A DNA stretch of 64,000 nucleotides, from contig OZ244818.1 of NCBI GenBank assembly GCA_965220285.1, positions 124,001 through 188,000 on the forward strand. The letters are read 5' to 3'. The position numbers and the translations under genes were made by a program. The DNA comes from Bin5 sp009843665. GTDB taxonomy: Bacteria; Chloroflexota; Anaerolineae; Caldilineales; Caldilineaceae. Under the pieces are notes generated by a model. The model worked only from the letters and a program-made list of their open reading frames with translations, was not told the origin of the DNA and did not search any database. Positions 38,544 to 46,907 of this stretch are shown here, in pieces; within the stretch, counting starts at the first letter, position 1; every line of letters starts with the position of its first letter.

Positions 38544-39431
38544 CTACCCCATCATGGCGTCATCGCCACTCCATTCAGTATCGATACCAACATAGTCCTT
38601 GACGAGGGGCTGGAGGTGATCCGGAAAGGCTTTCATGAAGGCCCTGGCGTCCTCTGACAGCGGCCAAGGGGCGTTAACGGGGTAGTCGCGCGGTCGTAGC
38701 CCGATGCCACAGGAGAGGCGAACGCGGTCGATGCGGTTGGGGAAGGCTGAGTGATAGGTGCGGGAGGCGAAGATTATTTCGTCTCCCGGGTCGGTGAAGA
38801 GAGGCACCATGCCGGGAAAGTCGAAGCCCACATAGCCCTTTGGTTCGGTGCCGATGCGGTGGAAGGAGCGCTGGTCGGGGGTGAGCTGGAAGCCCTCGGG
38901 CCCTTCCCAGCCTTCGACATGGGAGTCTTCGACCACGGCCAAGCCGCCGTGTTTGGGATGGGAGCCGGTGATGTAGAACCAGAGGCCGGAGGGCCAAGGT
39001 CCGCGGTTGAGTATGTCTCCTGAAAAGGTGGGGGGGCCGTCGGAGAAGCCACAGAAGTCTGAGTGCCAGGTGAGGGGGTCGGAGCCGGGGTTGCGGATGA
39101 TGGCGGCGGTGCGGTTGATGGTGAGCTCTTCGGCCTGGCAGAAGACGCGCTGGGCGCGCATGAAGGGTTCGTGGTCGAACATTTTCCACATTGCGGGAGA
39201 GTGTTCGATGAAGGATGTGTGGGTGAAGCTGTTGCCTTCGCCGAGCGAGTCGTCGGGGTCGATCACCTGCTTGACCGATTCCTGAAGTTCCACAACGAGT
39301 TCATCCGAGAGGACACTCTTGACGATGGCAAAGCCGTGGGCTTCGACACATTCCTGGGCGGCGTCCAGCTCGTCCAGCGTGAACTCATATTGGTAACCCA
39401 GCTGCGGCTTCTGTATGTGGCTGTAATCCAT
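38544..39431 (-). CDS. Phytanoyl-CoA dioxygenase family protein, copy C
   Basis: A 295-residue non-heme Fe(II)/2-oxoglutarate oxygenase fold protein. The metal triad is visible as His123-x-Asp125 (TWHSDFCGF) and His227 (RTYHSAF); Arg236/Arg238 (RIDRVRLSCG) should hold 2-oxoglutarate. It closes an operon headed by a sugar-type ABC binding protein, after two similar genes, and AAGGAG lies 7 bp before the ATG. Closest paralogues are the next two genes (same start, MDYSHI). The substrate is unknown; PhyH proteins hydroxylate very varied small molecules. It is followed 110 bp later by a terminator shared with the GNAT gene. Confidence 0.9.
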   Translation of the reverse strand: MDYSHIQKPQLGYQYEFTLDELDAAQECVEAHGFAIVKSVLSDELVVELQESVKQVIDPDDSLGEGNSFTHTSFIEHSPAMWKMFDHEPFMRAQRVFCQAEELTINRTAAIIRNPGSDPLTWHSDFCGFSDGPPTFSGDILNRGPWPSGLWFYITGSHPKHGGLAVVEDSHVEGWEGPEGFQLTPDQRSFHRIGTEPKGYVGFDFPGMVPLFTDPGDEIIFASRTYHSAFPNRIDRVRLSCGIGLRPRDYPVNAPWPLSEDARAFMKAFPDHLQPLVKDYVGIDTEWSGDDAMMG

Positions 39432-39607
39432 TCAAAGCTCCTTCTAAGGTAAGGCTTGAGGTGGTGACGTGCCGGCCCGGCATTATGGGGCCCAGGCATG
39501 CTCGACTCTCGGCCGACTCCAGGCTTAAGTCACACGTTTCAGTACCGCTTCCAAGCGCGGCGGCTTGCGGAAGGGCGGCTCGGCGGCACTCAAACGCGCC
39601 TGATTCA

Positions 39608-40495
39608 TTATCCCATCATAGCATCATCGCCACTCCAGTCATCGTCGATGCCGACGTAGCCTTCAACAAACGGCTGCAGTCGTTTGGGGAGAGCCTTGAG
39701 GAAGGCCTGTGCGTCGTGCGAGAGTGGCCACGGGGCTTCTATTTTGAAGTCACGCGGGCGGTAGATGATGGCGCAGGAGAGCCGGACGCGATTTGTGCGA
39801 TTGGGGAAGGCGGCGTGGTAGGTGCGGGAAGCGAATACGATCTGGTCGCAGGGATCGGTGAAGACAGGCACAAGCCCGGGCACGTCGAAACCGACGTACC
39901 TTTCTGGATGTGTCCCCTCTTTGTGAAAGGATCGTCGATCCGGCGTGAATTGGAAACCGTCGGGCGGGGTCCAGTCCTTGCGGTGGGAGTCTTCGATGAG
40001 TGCCAGGCCGCCATGTTCGGGATTGGAGCCGGTGATATAGAACCAGAGGCCGGACGGCCAAGGGCCGCGATTCAGTACGTCGCCAGAGAAGGTGCGGGGG
40101 CCGTTGGAGAAGCCGCAGAAGTCGGAGTGCCATGCGAGCGGTGCGGAACCAGGATTGCGCAGGATTGCTGCAGAGCGGAGGATGGACAGGTCCTCGGACT
40201 GGCACAAGGTGCGCTGTGCGCGCAGGTAGGGTCCGTGGTCGAGCAGCTTCCACATGGCTGGAGAGTGTTCGATGAAGGAGGAATGGGTGAAGCTGTTTCC
40301 CTCTCCCGACGTGTCATCCGGGTCAAGAATCTTTTTGACCGACTCCTGGAGCTCTTGCACCAGTTCATCTGAGAGGACTTTCTTGATAATGGCAAAGCCG
40401 TGCGCCTCGACGCATTGGTGCGCGGCGTCGGATTCGTCGAGGGTGAACTCGTAGCGGTAGCCCAGATCAGGCTTTAGGATGTGACTGTAGTCCAT
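39608..40495 (-). CDS. Phytanoyl-CoA dioxygenase family protein, copy B
   Basis: A 295-residue paralogue of the flanking genes, starting MDYSHILKPDLGYRYEF. The triad is kept (AWHSDFCGF, RTYHAAFPNR) as is the 2-oxoglutarate-binding arginine region NRVRLSCA. It is somewhat closer to copy C than to copy A in the region around CGFSNGPRTFSGD. Intergenic gaps of about 139 and 176 bp separate it from copies A and C, longer than elsewhere in the operon, with no promoter or terminator seen. Soluble cytoplasmic oxygenase; substrate unknown. Confidence 0.9.
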   Translation of the reverse strand: MDYSHILKPDLGYRYEFTLDESDAAHQCVEAHGFAIIKKVLSDELVQELQESVKKILDPDDTSGEGNSFTHSSFIEHSPAMWKLLDHGPYLRAQRTLCQSEDLSILRSAAILRNPGSAPLAWHSDFCGFSNGPRTFSGDVLNRGPWPSGLWFYITGSNPEHGGLALIEDSHRKDWTPPDGFQFTPDRRSFHKEGTHPERYVGFDVPGLVPVFTDPCDQIVFASRTYHAAFPNRTNRVRLSCAIIYRPRDFKIEAPWPLSHDAQAFLKALPKRLQPFVEGYVGIDDDWSGDDAMMG

Positions 40496-40634
40496 TCAGT
40501 TCTCCGGCCTAGGAAGACGTGCCTGCACTGGCCCGACGGCCACGCCCTGAAAAGCGCGGCCGCCTACCAGAATAGACAGTCCTTGATTGTGGGGAAGCAG
40601 CTTCAGGTCGCCAAGCGCTGCTGAACACTCCTCA

Positions 40635-41540
40635 CTAGCCCATCATGGCGTCGGCCTGCGGCTCGGCATCGTCGGGCCGCCAGTCGTTCTGGATGCCGGT
40701 ATATTCCTCCACATAGTGCTGATAACGCTCGGGTAGCGCCTTTATGAAGGCCTTGGCGGTATCAGGAAGCGGCCAAGGGGCGTCGATCTTGTATGCCTTG
40801 GGGCGGAAGCCGACACCGCAGGAGAGGCGGACGCGGTCGATGCGATTGGGGAAGGCGGCGTGGTAGGTGCGGGTGGCGAAGACGAGCTGGTCGGTTGGCT
40901 CGCCGAAGAGCGGTACCATGCCGGGCACGTCGAAGCCGACGTAGTTATGCGGCTCTGTTCCGATTGGGTGGAATGAGCGCTTGTCCGGGGTCAGCTGGAA
41001 TCCCTCGGGCCCTTCCCAGTCTAACCCGTGCGAATCCGCGATGACGGCGAGGCCGCCGTGCTTGGGGAAGGAGCCGGTGATGTAGAACCAGAGCCCAGAG
41101 GGCAAGCTAAACTTATTGAGCACATCTCCCGCGTTTTGCGGAGGACCCTCCGCAAATCCATGCCAGTCCGTGTGCCACCCCAGTGGATCCGAGCCGGGGT
41201 TGCGGATGATGGCGGCGGAGCGGTGAATGGTCAAGCCGCCATCGCCGCAGTAGAAGCGGTTGACGCGCATGAAGGGTTCATGGTCGAACAGTTTCCAGGA
41301 GGCGGGGGAATGCTCGACGAAGGCGGTGTGGGTGAAGCTGTTGCCCGCGCCCAGCGTGCCGTCGGGGTCGAGAACCTCCACTACGGACTTTCGAAGATCT
41401 TCCACCAACTCTTCGGTGAGGACGTTCTTTATGATGGCAAAACCGTGCGCTTCTACGCATTCGTTCATGGCATCCAATTCATCGATGCTGAACTCGTAGC
41501 GATAGCCCAGGTCCGGTTTTTCGATGTGGCTGTAGTCCAT
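40635..41540 (-). CDS. Phytanoyl-CoA dioxygenase family protein, copy A
   Basis: A 301-residue member with the triad in GWHTDWHGF and RTYHAAFPNR and the Arg region DRVRLSCG. The HxD motif is flanked by TDWHGF instead of SDFCGF, and residues 134-142 (PPQNAGDVL) also differ, so it probably has a different substrate pocket. It starts 30 bp after the stop of the ABC permease gene with AAGGAG in front of the ATG, a tight operon join, and its C-terminus is longer by six residues (EPQADAMMG). Confidence 0.9.
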   Translation of the reverse strand: MDYSHIEKPDLGYRYEFSIDELDAMNECVEAHGFAIIKNVLTEELVEDLRKSVVEVLDPDGTLGAGNSFTHTAFVEHSPASWKLFDHEPFMRVNRFYCGDGGLTIHRSAAIIRNPGSDPLGWHTDWHGFAEGPPQNAGDVLNKFSLPSGLWFYITGSFPKHGGLAVIADSHGLDWEGPEGFQLTPDKRSFHPIGTEPHNYVGFDVPGMVPLFGEPTDQLVFATRTYHAAFPNRIDRVRLSCGVGFRPKAYKIDAPWPLPDTAKAFIKALPERYQHYVEEYTGIQNDWRPDDAEPQADAMMG

Positions 41541-41570
41541 GGAAGGCTCCTTGCGACAAGGCTGGCTTAC

Positions 41571-42491
41571 TTATCCCTTTAATGACCCGATGGTGATTCC
41601 CTGGATCATCTGCTTTTGCATCAGTATGAAGGCGACGATTGGTAGTACGGACATCAGAATTGCGGCTGACATACCGATGCCATAGGCGGGGCCGGTGCCC
41701 TTCAGCTGGAACATGATGATGGATACGCCCACGGGCATCGTGTAGATCTGTGGTTTGTTCAGCACCAGCAGAGGCCACAGGAAGTCGTTCCAATGGTAGG
41801 TAAAGGTAAAGATGGCGAGGGTGGCAAGAACGGGCCTGGAAAGAGGGATTGTGATCAGCCACCAGAGCTGCAGCTCGTGAGCGCCGTCGATGCGGGCAGC
41901 CTGGAACAGCTCGTCGGGCAATGTTACAGCGAACTGGCGGAAGAGAAAGAGGGCAAAAGGAGAGGCCAGACCGGGCAGGATCAGGGCCCAATAGGTGTCG
42001 TGCATGCCAAGTTTCAAGGTGAGGACGTAGGAGGCGATCAAAGTCGACCAGGCCGGGACAAGCATTGTGGAGATTATGAGCCAGAACAGTTTATCCCGGC
42101 CCGGGAACTGTTTGCGGGCGAAGCTGTAGCCGGCCAGGGAGGCCACGAGGACTACGCCGAGGGTAAAGGCTGCGCCGGTGAAGACGCTGTTCCAGAACCA
42201 TTTAAGGACAGGCGAGTTGGCGACGCCGCTTCCCGTCAAGAGGTCGATGTAGTTTTTGAGAACGGGCCGCGTCAGCACGAAGGATGGAGGTATAGTGGCG
42301 ACATCGGAGGGGTGCTTGAAACTGGTGATCAGAGCCCAGTAGAGCGGGAACAGTGAAATTGCGGCAAGTACGAGGATCATGAGGAGCGCGAGGTAGCGTA
42401 ATGCGCTGGCCGATCCTTCCGGGAGCAGGCGCAGTTGCAGCAGTTCCAAGAGTGAAGGCGTCTGTCTGTTGAGCCGGGATTGTGTTGCCAT
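41571..42491 (-). CDS. Sugar ABC transporter permease (MalG/UgpE-like)
   Basis: A 306-residue inner-membrane permease with six TM segments. The EAA loop that contacts the ATPase reads LPDELFQAARIDGAHELQLWW. It belongs to the CUT1 carbohydrate-import family. It is encoded 15 bp after the partner permease and 30 bp before the first PhyH gene. No ATPase gene is in the operon, so a shared MsiK/UgpC-type ATPase from elsewhere must be used, as is usual in this family. The ending QMIQGITIGSLKG is standard. Confidence 0.93.
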   Translation of the reverse strand: MATQSRLNRQTPSLLELLQLRLLPEGSASALRYLALLMILVLAAISLFPLYWALITSFKHPSDVATIPPSFVLTRPVLKNYIDLLTGSGVANSPVLKWFWNSVFTGAAFTLGVVLVASLAGYSFARKQFPGRDKLFWLIISTMLVPAWSTLIASYVLTLKLGMHDTYWALILPGLASPFALFLFRQFAVTLPDELFQAARIDGAHELQLWWLITIPLSRPVLATLAIFTFTYHWNDFLWPLLVLNKPQIYTMPVGVSIIMFQLKGTGPAYGIGMSAAILMSVLPIVAFILMQKQMIQGITIGSLKG

Positions 42492-42506
42492 GTTCGGGCC
42501 TTCGGT

Positions 42507-43454
42507 TCAGAATTCCACAACCTGGGAAAAGCGACGGAATTGGAAAATGGTAAAGCCGACGGTTGCCACGAGTAGCAGCAGTCCGGCGGCGGCGGCGGTG
42601 CCGGCGTTGGCGTAGAAGATCAACTGGTTGTAGATGTAATAACCAACTGTGATGGTGCTGTGCACAGGGCCGCCGCGCGTCAGAACGTAGATGGGCACGA
42701 AGACCTGAAGGGCGCCGAGGGTGGAGACGACGATCACGTAGAGCATTGCAGGCGTCAGGAGGGGCAAAGTGATCGCCCAGTGCTTGCGCCAGAAGGCGGC
42801 GCCATCGACGGCGGCAGCGTCATAAAGGCTGGAAGGGATGCTGAGGAGGGCGGCGCAGAAAATGATGATGGCGACGCCGTTACTGGAAACAATGGCCATG
42901 CCGGCGAGGGAGGGAAGGGCGGCATATATGCTTCCGAGCCAGTTGACCGGTTCCAGATTGATAAGTGAGAGGGCGTAGTTAAGCACGCCCACATGGAAAT
43001 CAAATACGAAGCGCCAGATAATTGCAACCGCTAGGCCGGAGATCACGCCGGGGAGGTAAAAGGCGGCCTGGAAGAAGCCGCGCAGGTTGCTGCTGCGCAG
43101 TGAAACGATAAGTATAGCGGTCAGGAGCGAGAGGGCTGTCGAGATTGGGACGACCATCAGCGCGTAATAGAAGGAGTTGACCATGGACTTCTGTGCGCTG
43201 GGCATTTCGACGACATCGGCGTAGTTCTGGAGGCCTACATATTCAGTGACGCCGCGCGGATGCCAGTCGACGACGCTCAACCAGATTACCATGCCGTAGG
43301 GAAGGAGGAAGAAGACGACGAAGAAGGCCATGAAGGGCATGATGAGGAGGTAGCCCCACAGCTTTTCGGACTGGGCGATTGTCAAGCGCGGCCACGGGAA
43401 GGTCATAGGACCTATTCGCAGGCCGCTGCCGATTTTGTCTACTCTATCTGTCAT
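42507..43454 (-). CDS. Sugar ABC transporter permease (MalF/UgpA-like)
   Basis: A 315-residue permease with six TM segments and the EAA-type loop IPSSLYDAAAVDGAAFWRKHW. It pairs with the MalG-like protein after it (15 bp gap). The start chosen is ATG 43454. An in-frame GTG at 43469 lies inside a 15-bp hairpin and is less likely. The hairpin in the gap from the binding-protein gene suggests lower expression of this gene than of the binding protein. Confidence 0.92.
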   Translation of the reverse strand: MTDRVDKIGSGLRIGPMTFPWPRLTIAQSEKLWGYLLIMPFMAFFVVFFLLPYGMVIWLSVVDWHPRGVTEYVGLQNYADVVEMPSAQKSMVNSFYYALMVVPISTALSLLTAILIVSLRSSNLRGFFQAAFYLPGVISGLAVAIIWRFVFDFHVGVLNYALSLINLEPVNWLGSIYAALPSLAGMAIVSSNGVAIIIFCAALLSIPSSLYDAAAVDGAAFWRKHWAITLPLLTPAMLYVIVVSTLGALQVFVPIYVLTRGGPVHSTITVGYYIYNQLIFYANAGTAAAAGLLLLVATVGFTIFQFRRFSQVVEF

Positions 43455-43465
43455 TTTTTGTGGGG

Positions 43466-43513
43466 GCACTGCGTATTGCAGGGCGACCCTAGGGTGAATG
43501 CAATACGCAGTGC
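43466..43513 (-). other. Intra-operon stem-loop between binding protein and permease
   Basis: A perfect 15-bp inverted repeat, GCACTGCGTATTGCA and TGCAATACGCAGTGC, with an 18-base loop fills the gap between the two genes. No T-run follows, so it is more likely an RNA-stabilising or processing element that keeps binding-protein mRNA in excess. GCGTATT units also occur at 56224-56252. Confidence 0.75.
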
Positions 43514-43526
43514 GTGTATTTGAACT

Positions 43527-44918
43527 TTACACGTACCATTCCAGGTTGGCAATGGTGGTGCAGAAATCCTGTACAGCCTCTTCCGGTGGGACAGGCAGGA
43601 AGATCTTCTGATGCACGAGCTCAAGCTGTTCGACGGTCTCACGAGCGCGGCCACCGTGTGCGGAGGCTCTCTGCCGTCCATAGGGAATGTAGTGCTCGTA
43701 GTGCCATTCCAGCATGGGGTTGGTGACGCCTTCAACTGCAGAGACGCGAGCGGGCAGCAGGTACTGTGCTATCCACTTCTGATTCTCGCGATTTGAGAGC
43801 CAGAGGGCAAAGTCGATGGACGGGCCGATTTCGTTGGCTCCGCCGGCGCGGTAGACGATCGAATTGACATCGAGCATGGGACCGCCCCAGTAAAGGGAGT
43901 GCGGTACGCCCGGGTTGGTGGGGGGCTGGACGAAGATCCATCTTATGTCGCGCTCGGTATCGGTGACTACCAAGGTATCGGGGTCGACTTCGAGGCCGGG
44001 ACGCTGCGACCAGCCGATGCTGGGGCCGATGCCGCCGAGGAGGGACTTCTGGAAGAAGTAGTCCCAGCGACTGGCGCTGAGGCCGTTCGGGTTGGGGATA
44101 ACCCCATGGACGAAGTAGAGGTCCTGCAACCATTGCAGCCAAGCGATACCTTCCTCTTCGGCCAGCTTGCAGACCCATTCGCCGTCTCGTAGCTCTACGG
44201 TGTCGGTACCCCAGTTCCAGCTGAGAACCTGATCGGGCCAGTAGAAGAAGGGATTCGTCTCTGCGGCGGAGAAGACGGCGCCCCAGACCTGTGAGCCGTC
44301 ATCGCGTTCGAAAGTGCAGGCCTGCATCATGGTCAGGTAGTCGTCGAAGTTCCAGGTCCGTTCCGGGGCCTGGGGAAGCAGGTGATCTGCGCCGGCTTCG
44401 GCGACGATATCGAGGTTGAGGGCCATGCCGTTGGCAAGGGTATAGAAGGGCACCATGTAGTTCTTGCCGCGGAAGTGCATGCCTTCGTACCAGCCTGCGG
44501 GTAGGTCATCCTGGAACTCCTGAGGGAGCTCGATCTCCACGGCGACGTCGGATTGCAGAGCCTGGATGATACCGTCAACGCTGGCGCGCAGGACTGTATG
44601 GGGCGGATTGCCGGATGCGATGGAGGTCTGTACCTTGACAATCGAGTCCCAGCCCACGGCCTGGTAACTGATGGTCACGCCCTCGGTCATATCGCTGTAT
44701 TCGTCGGCCTTCTCCTGTTCCCAAGTCCCATGCGGCAGGATATCGCCGGGTAGGCCGAGGGGGAAGGACCACCACTGGATTTCGACCGGAGCCATGGCGG
44801 CTTCGCTCTCCCCTCCATCGGCGCCCGGAGCCGGGGCTACACAGGCTGCCAGGGCTGCGGCACCGCTTGTCATCGCCGCGGCTTTCAAGAAATCACGTCT
44901 TGATAAAGTGCGTTGCAT
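43527..44918 (-). CDS. ABC transporter substrate-binding protein (Tat-exported lipoprotein)
   Basis: A 463-residue extracellular solute-binding protein of the carbohydrate type (family 1). The N-terminus has a twin-arginine signal (LSRRDFLKAAA) and a lipobox AAC with Cys26, so it is folded before export and lipid-anchored. WWSFPLGLPGD and VKVQTSIASGNPPHTVL near residues 49-115 match family patterns. As first gene of the operon it supplies the ligand for two permeases and, by inference, the substrate of the three PhyH oxygenases downstream. A sigma-70 promoter lies 60 bp upstream. Confidence 0.93.
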   Translation of the reverse strand: MQRTLSRRDFLKAAAMTSGAAALAACVAPAPGADGGESEAAMAPVEIQWWSFPLGLPGDILPHGTWEQEKADEYSDMTEGVTISYQAVGWDSIVKVQTSIASGNPPHTVLRASVDGIIQALQSDVAVEIELPQEFQDDLPAGWYEGMHFRGKNYMVPFYTLANGMALNLDIVAEAGADHLLPQAPERTWNFDDYLTMMQACTFERDDGSQVWGAVFSAAETNPFFYWPDQVLSWNWGTDTVELRDGEWVCKLAEEEGIAWLQWLQDLYFVHGVIPNPNGLSASRWDYFFQKSLLGGIGPSIGWSQRPGLEVDPDTLVVTDTERDIRWIFVQPPTNPGVPHSLYWGGPMLDVNSIVYRAGGANEIGPSIDFALWLSNRENQKWIAQYLLPARVSAVEGVTNPMLEWHYEHYIPYGRQRASAHGGRARETVEQLELVHQKIFLPVPPEEAVQDFCTTIANLEWYV

Positions 44919-44976
44919 GGTTGCGTCTCCTTTGGATGATTAACGCCCACCGACGAACTTGGAGGCGACTGGATAG

Positions 44977-45004
44977 ATTATAAGTCTTCAGTAACCGGTG
45001 TCAA
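44977..45004 (-). promoter_or_regulatory. Sigma-70 promoter of the ABC-PhyH operon
   Basis: On the minus strand TTGACA (45004-44999) and a perfect TATAAT (44982-44977) are separated by 16 bp. The first gene starts about 50 bp downstream of the expected start site. Confidence 0.85.
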
Positions 45005-45140
45005 GTGGCGAAAATATAGAGTGCTGCATCGTTCTCATAGGAGGTAGCGAGCCCATTGGATCTGGGCGAAGCGCACTGAAAACTCGGTTCAAATGAGGAA
45101 GCGGTCGCGCCAGGTATGGTTGGTTGAGCCCTAAAGCTGG

Positions 45141-45857
45141 TTACTGAACTTCGCCATCAGAGTGCGCATGGGCGGCCAGGAGCCGGGCGACTTCAGAGTC
45201 ACTGATTTGGCGGAAGTCATCATACCAGGCACCTACGCCCCAAAACGGGGAGGGCGACAAAAGGGCGACGACCTGGCTTACCAGATTGGCGGGCGCGACT
45301 TCCGCGTTGTCGGAGACTGAATCAGATTTGGAACGCAATTCGGCGATTGTACGAGACGGTGCGACGGGGACGGCGGGTACGATTTCACGCGGTTCGCGAT
45401 AGGTCAAAGCTCGGATGGCGGCGCGCATGGAGGCACCCGTGGCCAAGCCGTCATCGATGAGAAAGATGGTGCGGTCCTTTATGGGGGCAGGTGGGCGGCT
45501 GCGGCGAAACATCTGGGCGCGGCGGGACAGTTCCTGGTGCTGCTGACGCGAGATCTGCTGGATTCGGTCTTTGCCCAGCCGCTGCTGTTTGACGACTTTC
45601 TGGTTGATGACCTGGACACCGCCTTCGGCGATAGCGCCGAAGGCCAGTTCGGTCTGGCCGGGCACGCCGAGTTTGCGAACCAGCCAGACATCGAGGGGCG
45701 CTTTCAGGGCGCGGGCAACCTCACTGGCGACGGGGATTCCGCCGCGCAAGAGGCCGAGGACAAGCGGGTTGACAGCCTCCAGCTCTTGGAGCATGGCCCC
45801 GAGCAGTACACCGGCGTGGCGGCGGTTTCGGAAACGTTGGCGTCTTGCGCCCAGCAC
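45141..45857 (-). CDS. Phosphoribosyltransferase-domain protein
   Basis: A 238-residue type I PRTase-fold protein. It has LGLLRGGIPVASEVA at the start, KLGVPGQTELAFGAIAEGG, and the PRPP-binding signature IFLIDDGLATGASMRAA. Proteins of this type are annotated as phosphoribosyl transferases of unclear substrate, often near erythromycin-esterase genes or in stress loci. The GTG start at 45857 is chosen because AGAGG lies 7 bp upstream and the family begins at the RFRNRRHAG segment; the frame stays open for 36 more codons of unrelated sequence. A tail after LLSPSPFWGVGAWYDDFRQ is usual for the family. Confidence 0.83.
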   Translation of the reverse strand: MLGARRQRFRNRRHAGVLLGAMLQELEAVNPLVLGLLRGGIPVASEVARALKAPLDVWLVRKLGVPGQTELAFGAIAEGGVQVINQKVVKQQRLGKDRIQQISRQQHQELSRRAQMFRRSRPPAPIKDRTIFLIDDGLATGASMRAAIRALTYREPREIVPAVPVAPSRTIAELRSKSDSVSDNAEVAPANLVSQVVALLSPSPFWGVGAWYDDFRQISDSEVARLLAAHAHSDGEVQ

Positions 45858-45988
45858 GCAACAACCTCTGAATATGATGTATCTGACGGAGAGGAGGAAA
45901 GATAAGGACGCAGCGAGAAGTTGGGGGTAGTTCCGGAGAGAGGCGGAGCGAGGAAGCCACTCCACTTCCCTCGCTCTTTTCTCCTCGG

Positions 45989-46897
45989 TTATTGCTCCCG
46001 GTCGGGATTGAGCAGCCAGGCTACGAGGGCCTGGATCTCATCTTCGCTGAGTTTTTCGGCGAAGTTTTGCGGCATCTGGCCGGCATTCTCGTATGTTTCG
46101 ACCACGTAGGCCTTGGGACTGACAATACTTTCATAGACGTATTCTTCGGCGGTCATGCCTTCGACGCGGGTGCCGGCGCGTTCGTACAAGTCGGCAAAGT
46201 TGGGGCCGTTCTGGCCGTAGAGATCGACCTGTCTTTCTTCGAGGTTGTGGCAGGCGAAGCAGGCTTCGCCCGTCCAGATCTCCTGGGGCGAGCGGATGTT
46301 GCGGGCTCTGTACTCTTCGAGGGCGGCGGCCTGCTCTTCTTCACTGAGCAGGATGTGGGCCGTGTTCTGGAACTCCATGGGCTTGATAACGTCTTCGAAG
46401 GGTTGGAAAGGGTCTTCTTCGGGCGTTTGGGCCAGGGCGGATTCTTCCCAGTTCATAACAAATTTGGCCAGATCGACGACCTGATCGCCGCGCATTGGCC
46501 CACCAAACTTTCCGTCCCAGGTGGGCATGACCTCCGGCCACTGGCTTTCGACCTTGCTGGGTCGGCCGGCAGAGATCGTCAAGAGGACGTAATCTTCGAG
46601 CGACCCGACCCAGCCGACGTCCCTGAGGCGTCCTGTGTCGGTGAAGAAGTAGTAGCTATTGAGTCCGGGCCCTCTGCCCAGAATACCCTGACCGTCCGGT
46701 CCGTGGCAGATGACGCAGTTGTCGGCGTACATCTTGGCGCCGTTCTCGATAGAGCGGCCTTCCCAGTTGATGGTCTGCGCTTCCATGCGCGGGTTTTCGC
46801 TTACCAAGACCATCAGGAGGACGACGATGCCGACCAGTGAAGACAAAATGCCCCACATTATTTTGGCGATCGGGGACCTTGTGTAGAGACGATGCAT
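45989..46897 (-). CDS. Membrane-anchored dihaem cytochrome c
   Basis: A 302-residue protein with an N-terminal TM anchor (about 12-33) and two c-type haem sites, CVICH (Cys61, Cys64, His65) and CFACH (Cys213, Cys216, His217). Met residues in EVMPTWDGKF and GQMPQNF are likely axial ligands. As last gene of the Rieske/cytochrome b operon it should carry electrons away from the quinol-oxidising complex, in place of a classical cytochrome c1. It starts 10 bp after the cytochrome b stop. Confidence 0.93.
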   Translation of the reverse strand: MHRLYTRSPIAKIMWGILSSLVGIVVLLMVLVSENPRMEAQTINWEGRSIENGAKMYADNCVICHGPDGQGILGRGPGLNSYYFFTDTGRLRDVGWVGSLEDYVLLTISAGRPSKVESQWPEVMPTWDGKFGGPMRGDQVVDLAKFVMNWEESALAQTPEEDPFQPFEDVIKPMEFQNTAHILLSEEEQAAALEEYRARNIRSPQEIWTGEACFACHNLEERQVDLYGQNGPNFADLYERAGTRVEGMTAEEYVYESIVSPKAYVVETYENAGQMPQNFAEKLSEDEIQALVAWLLNPDREQ

Positions 46898-46907
46898 AGT
46901 TGCTGTA

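Noticed and set aside
38544..44918. Missing ABC ATPase as evidence of a broken importer
   Set aside because: CUT1 operons commonly lack the ATPase and use a shared one encoded elsewhere.
45858..45965. Longer N-terminus of the phosphoribosyltransferase
   Set aside because: The extra 36 codons contain no family sequence; a GTG with a ribosome-binding site at 45857 fits the family start.
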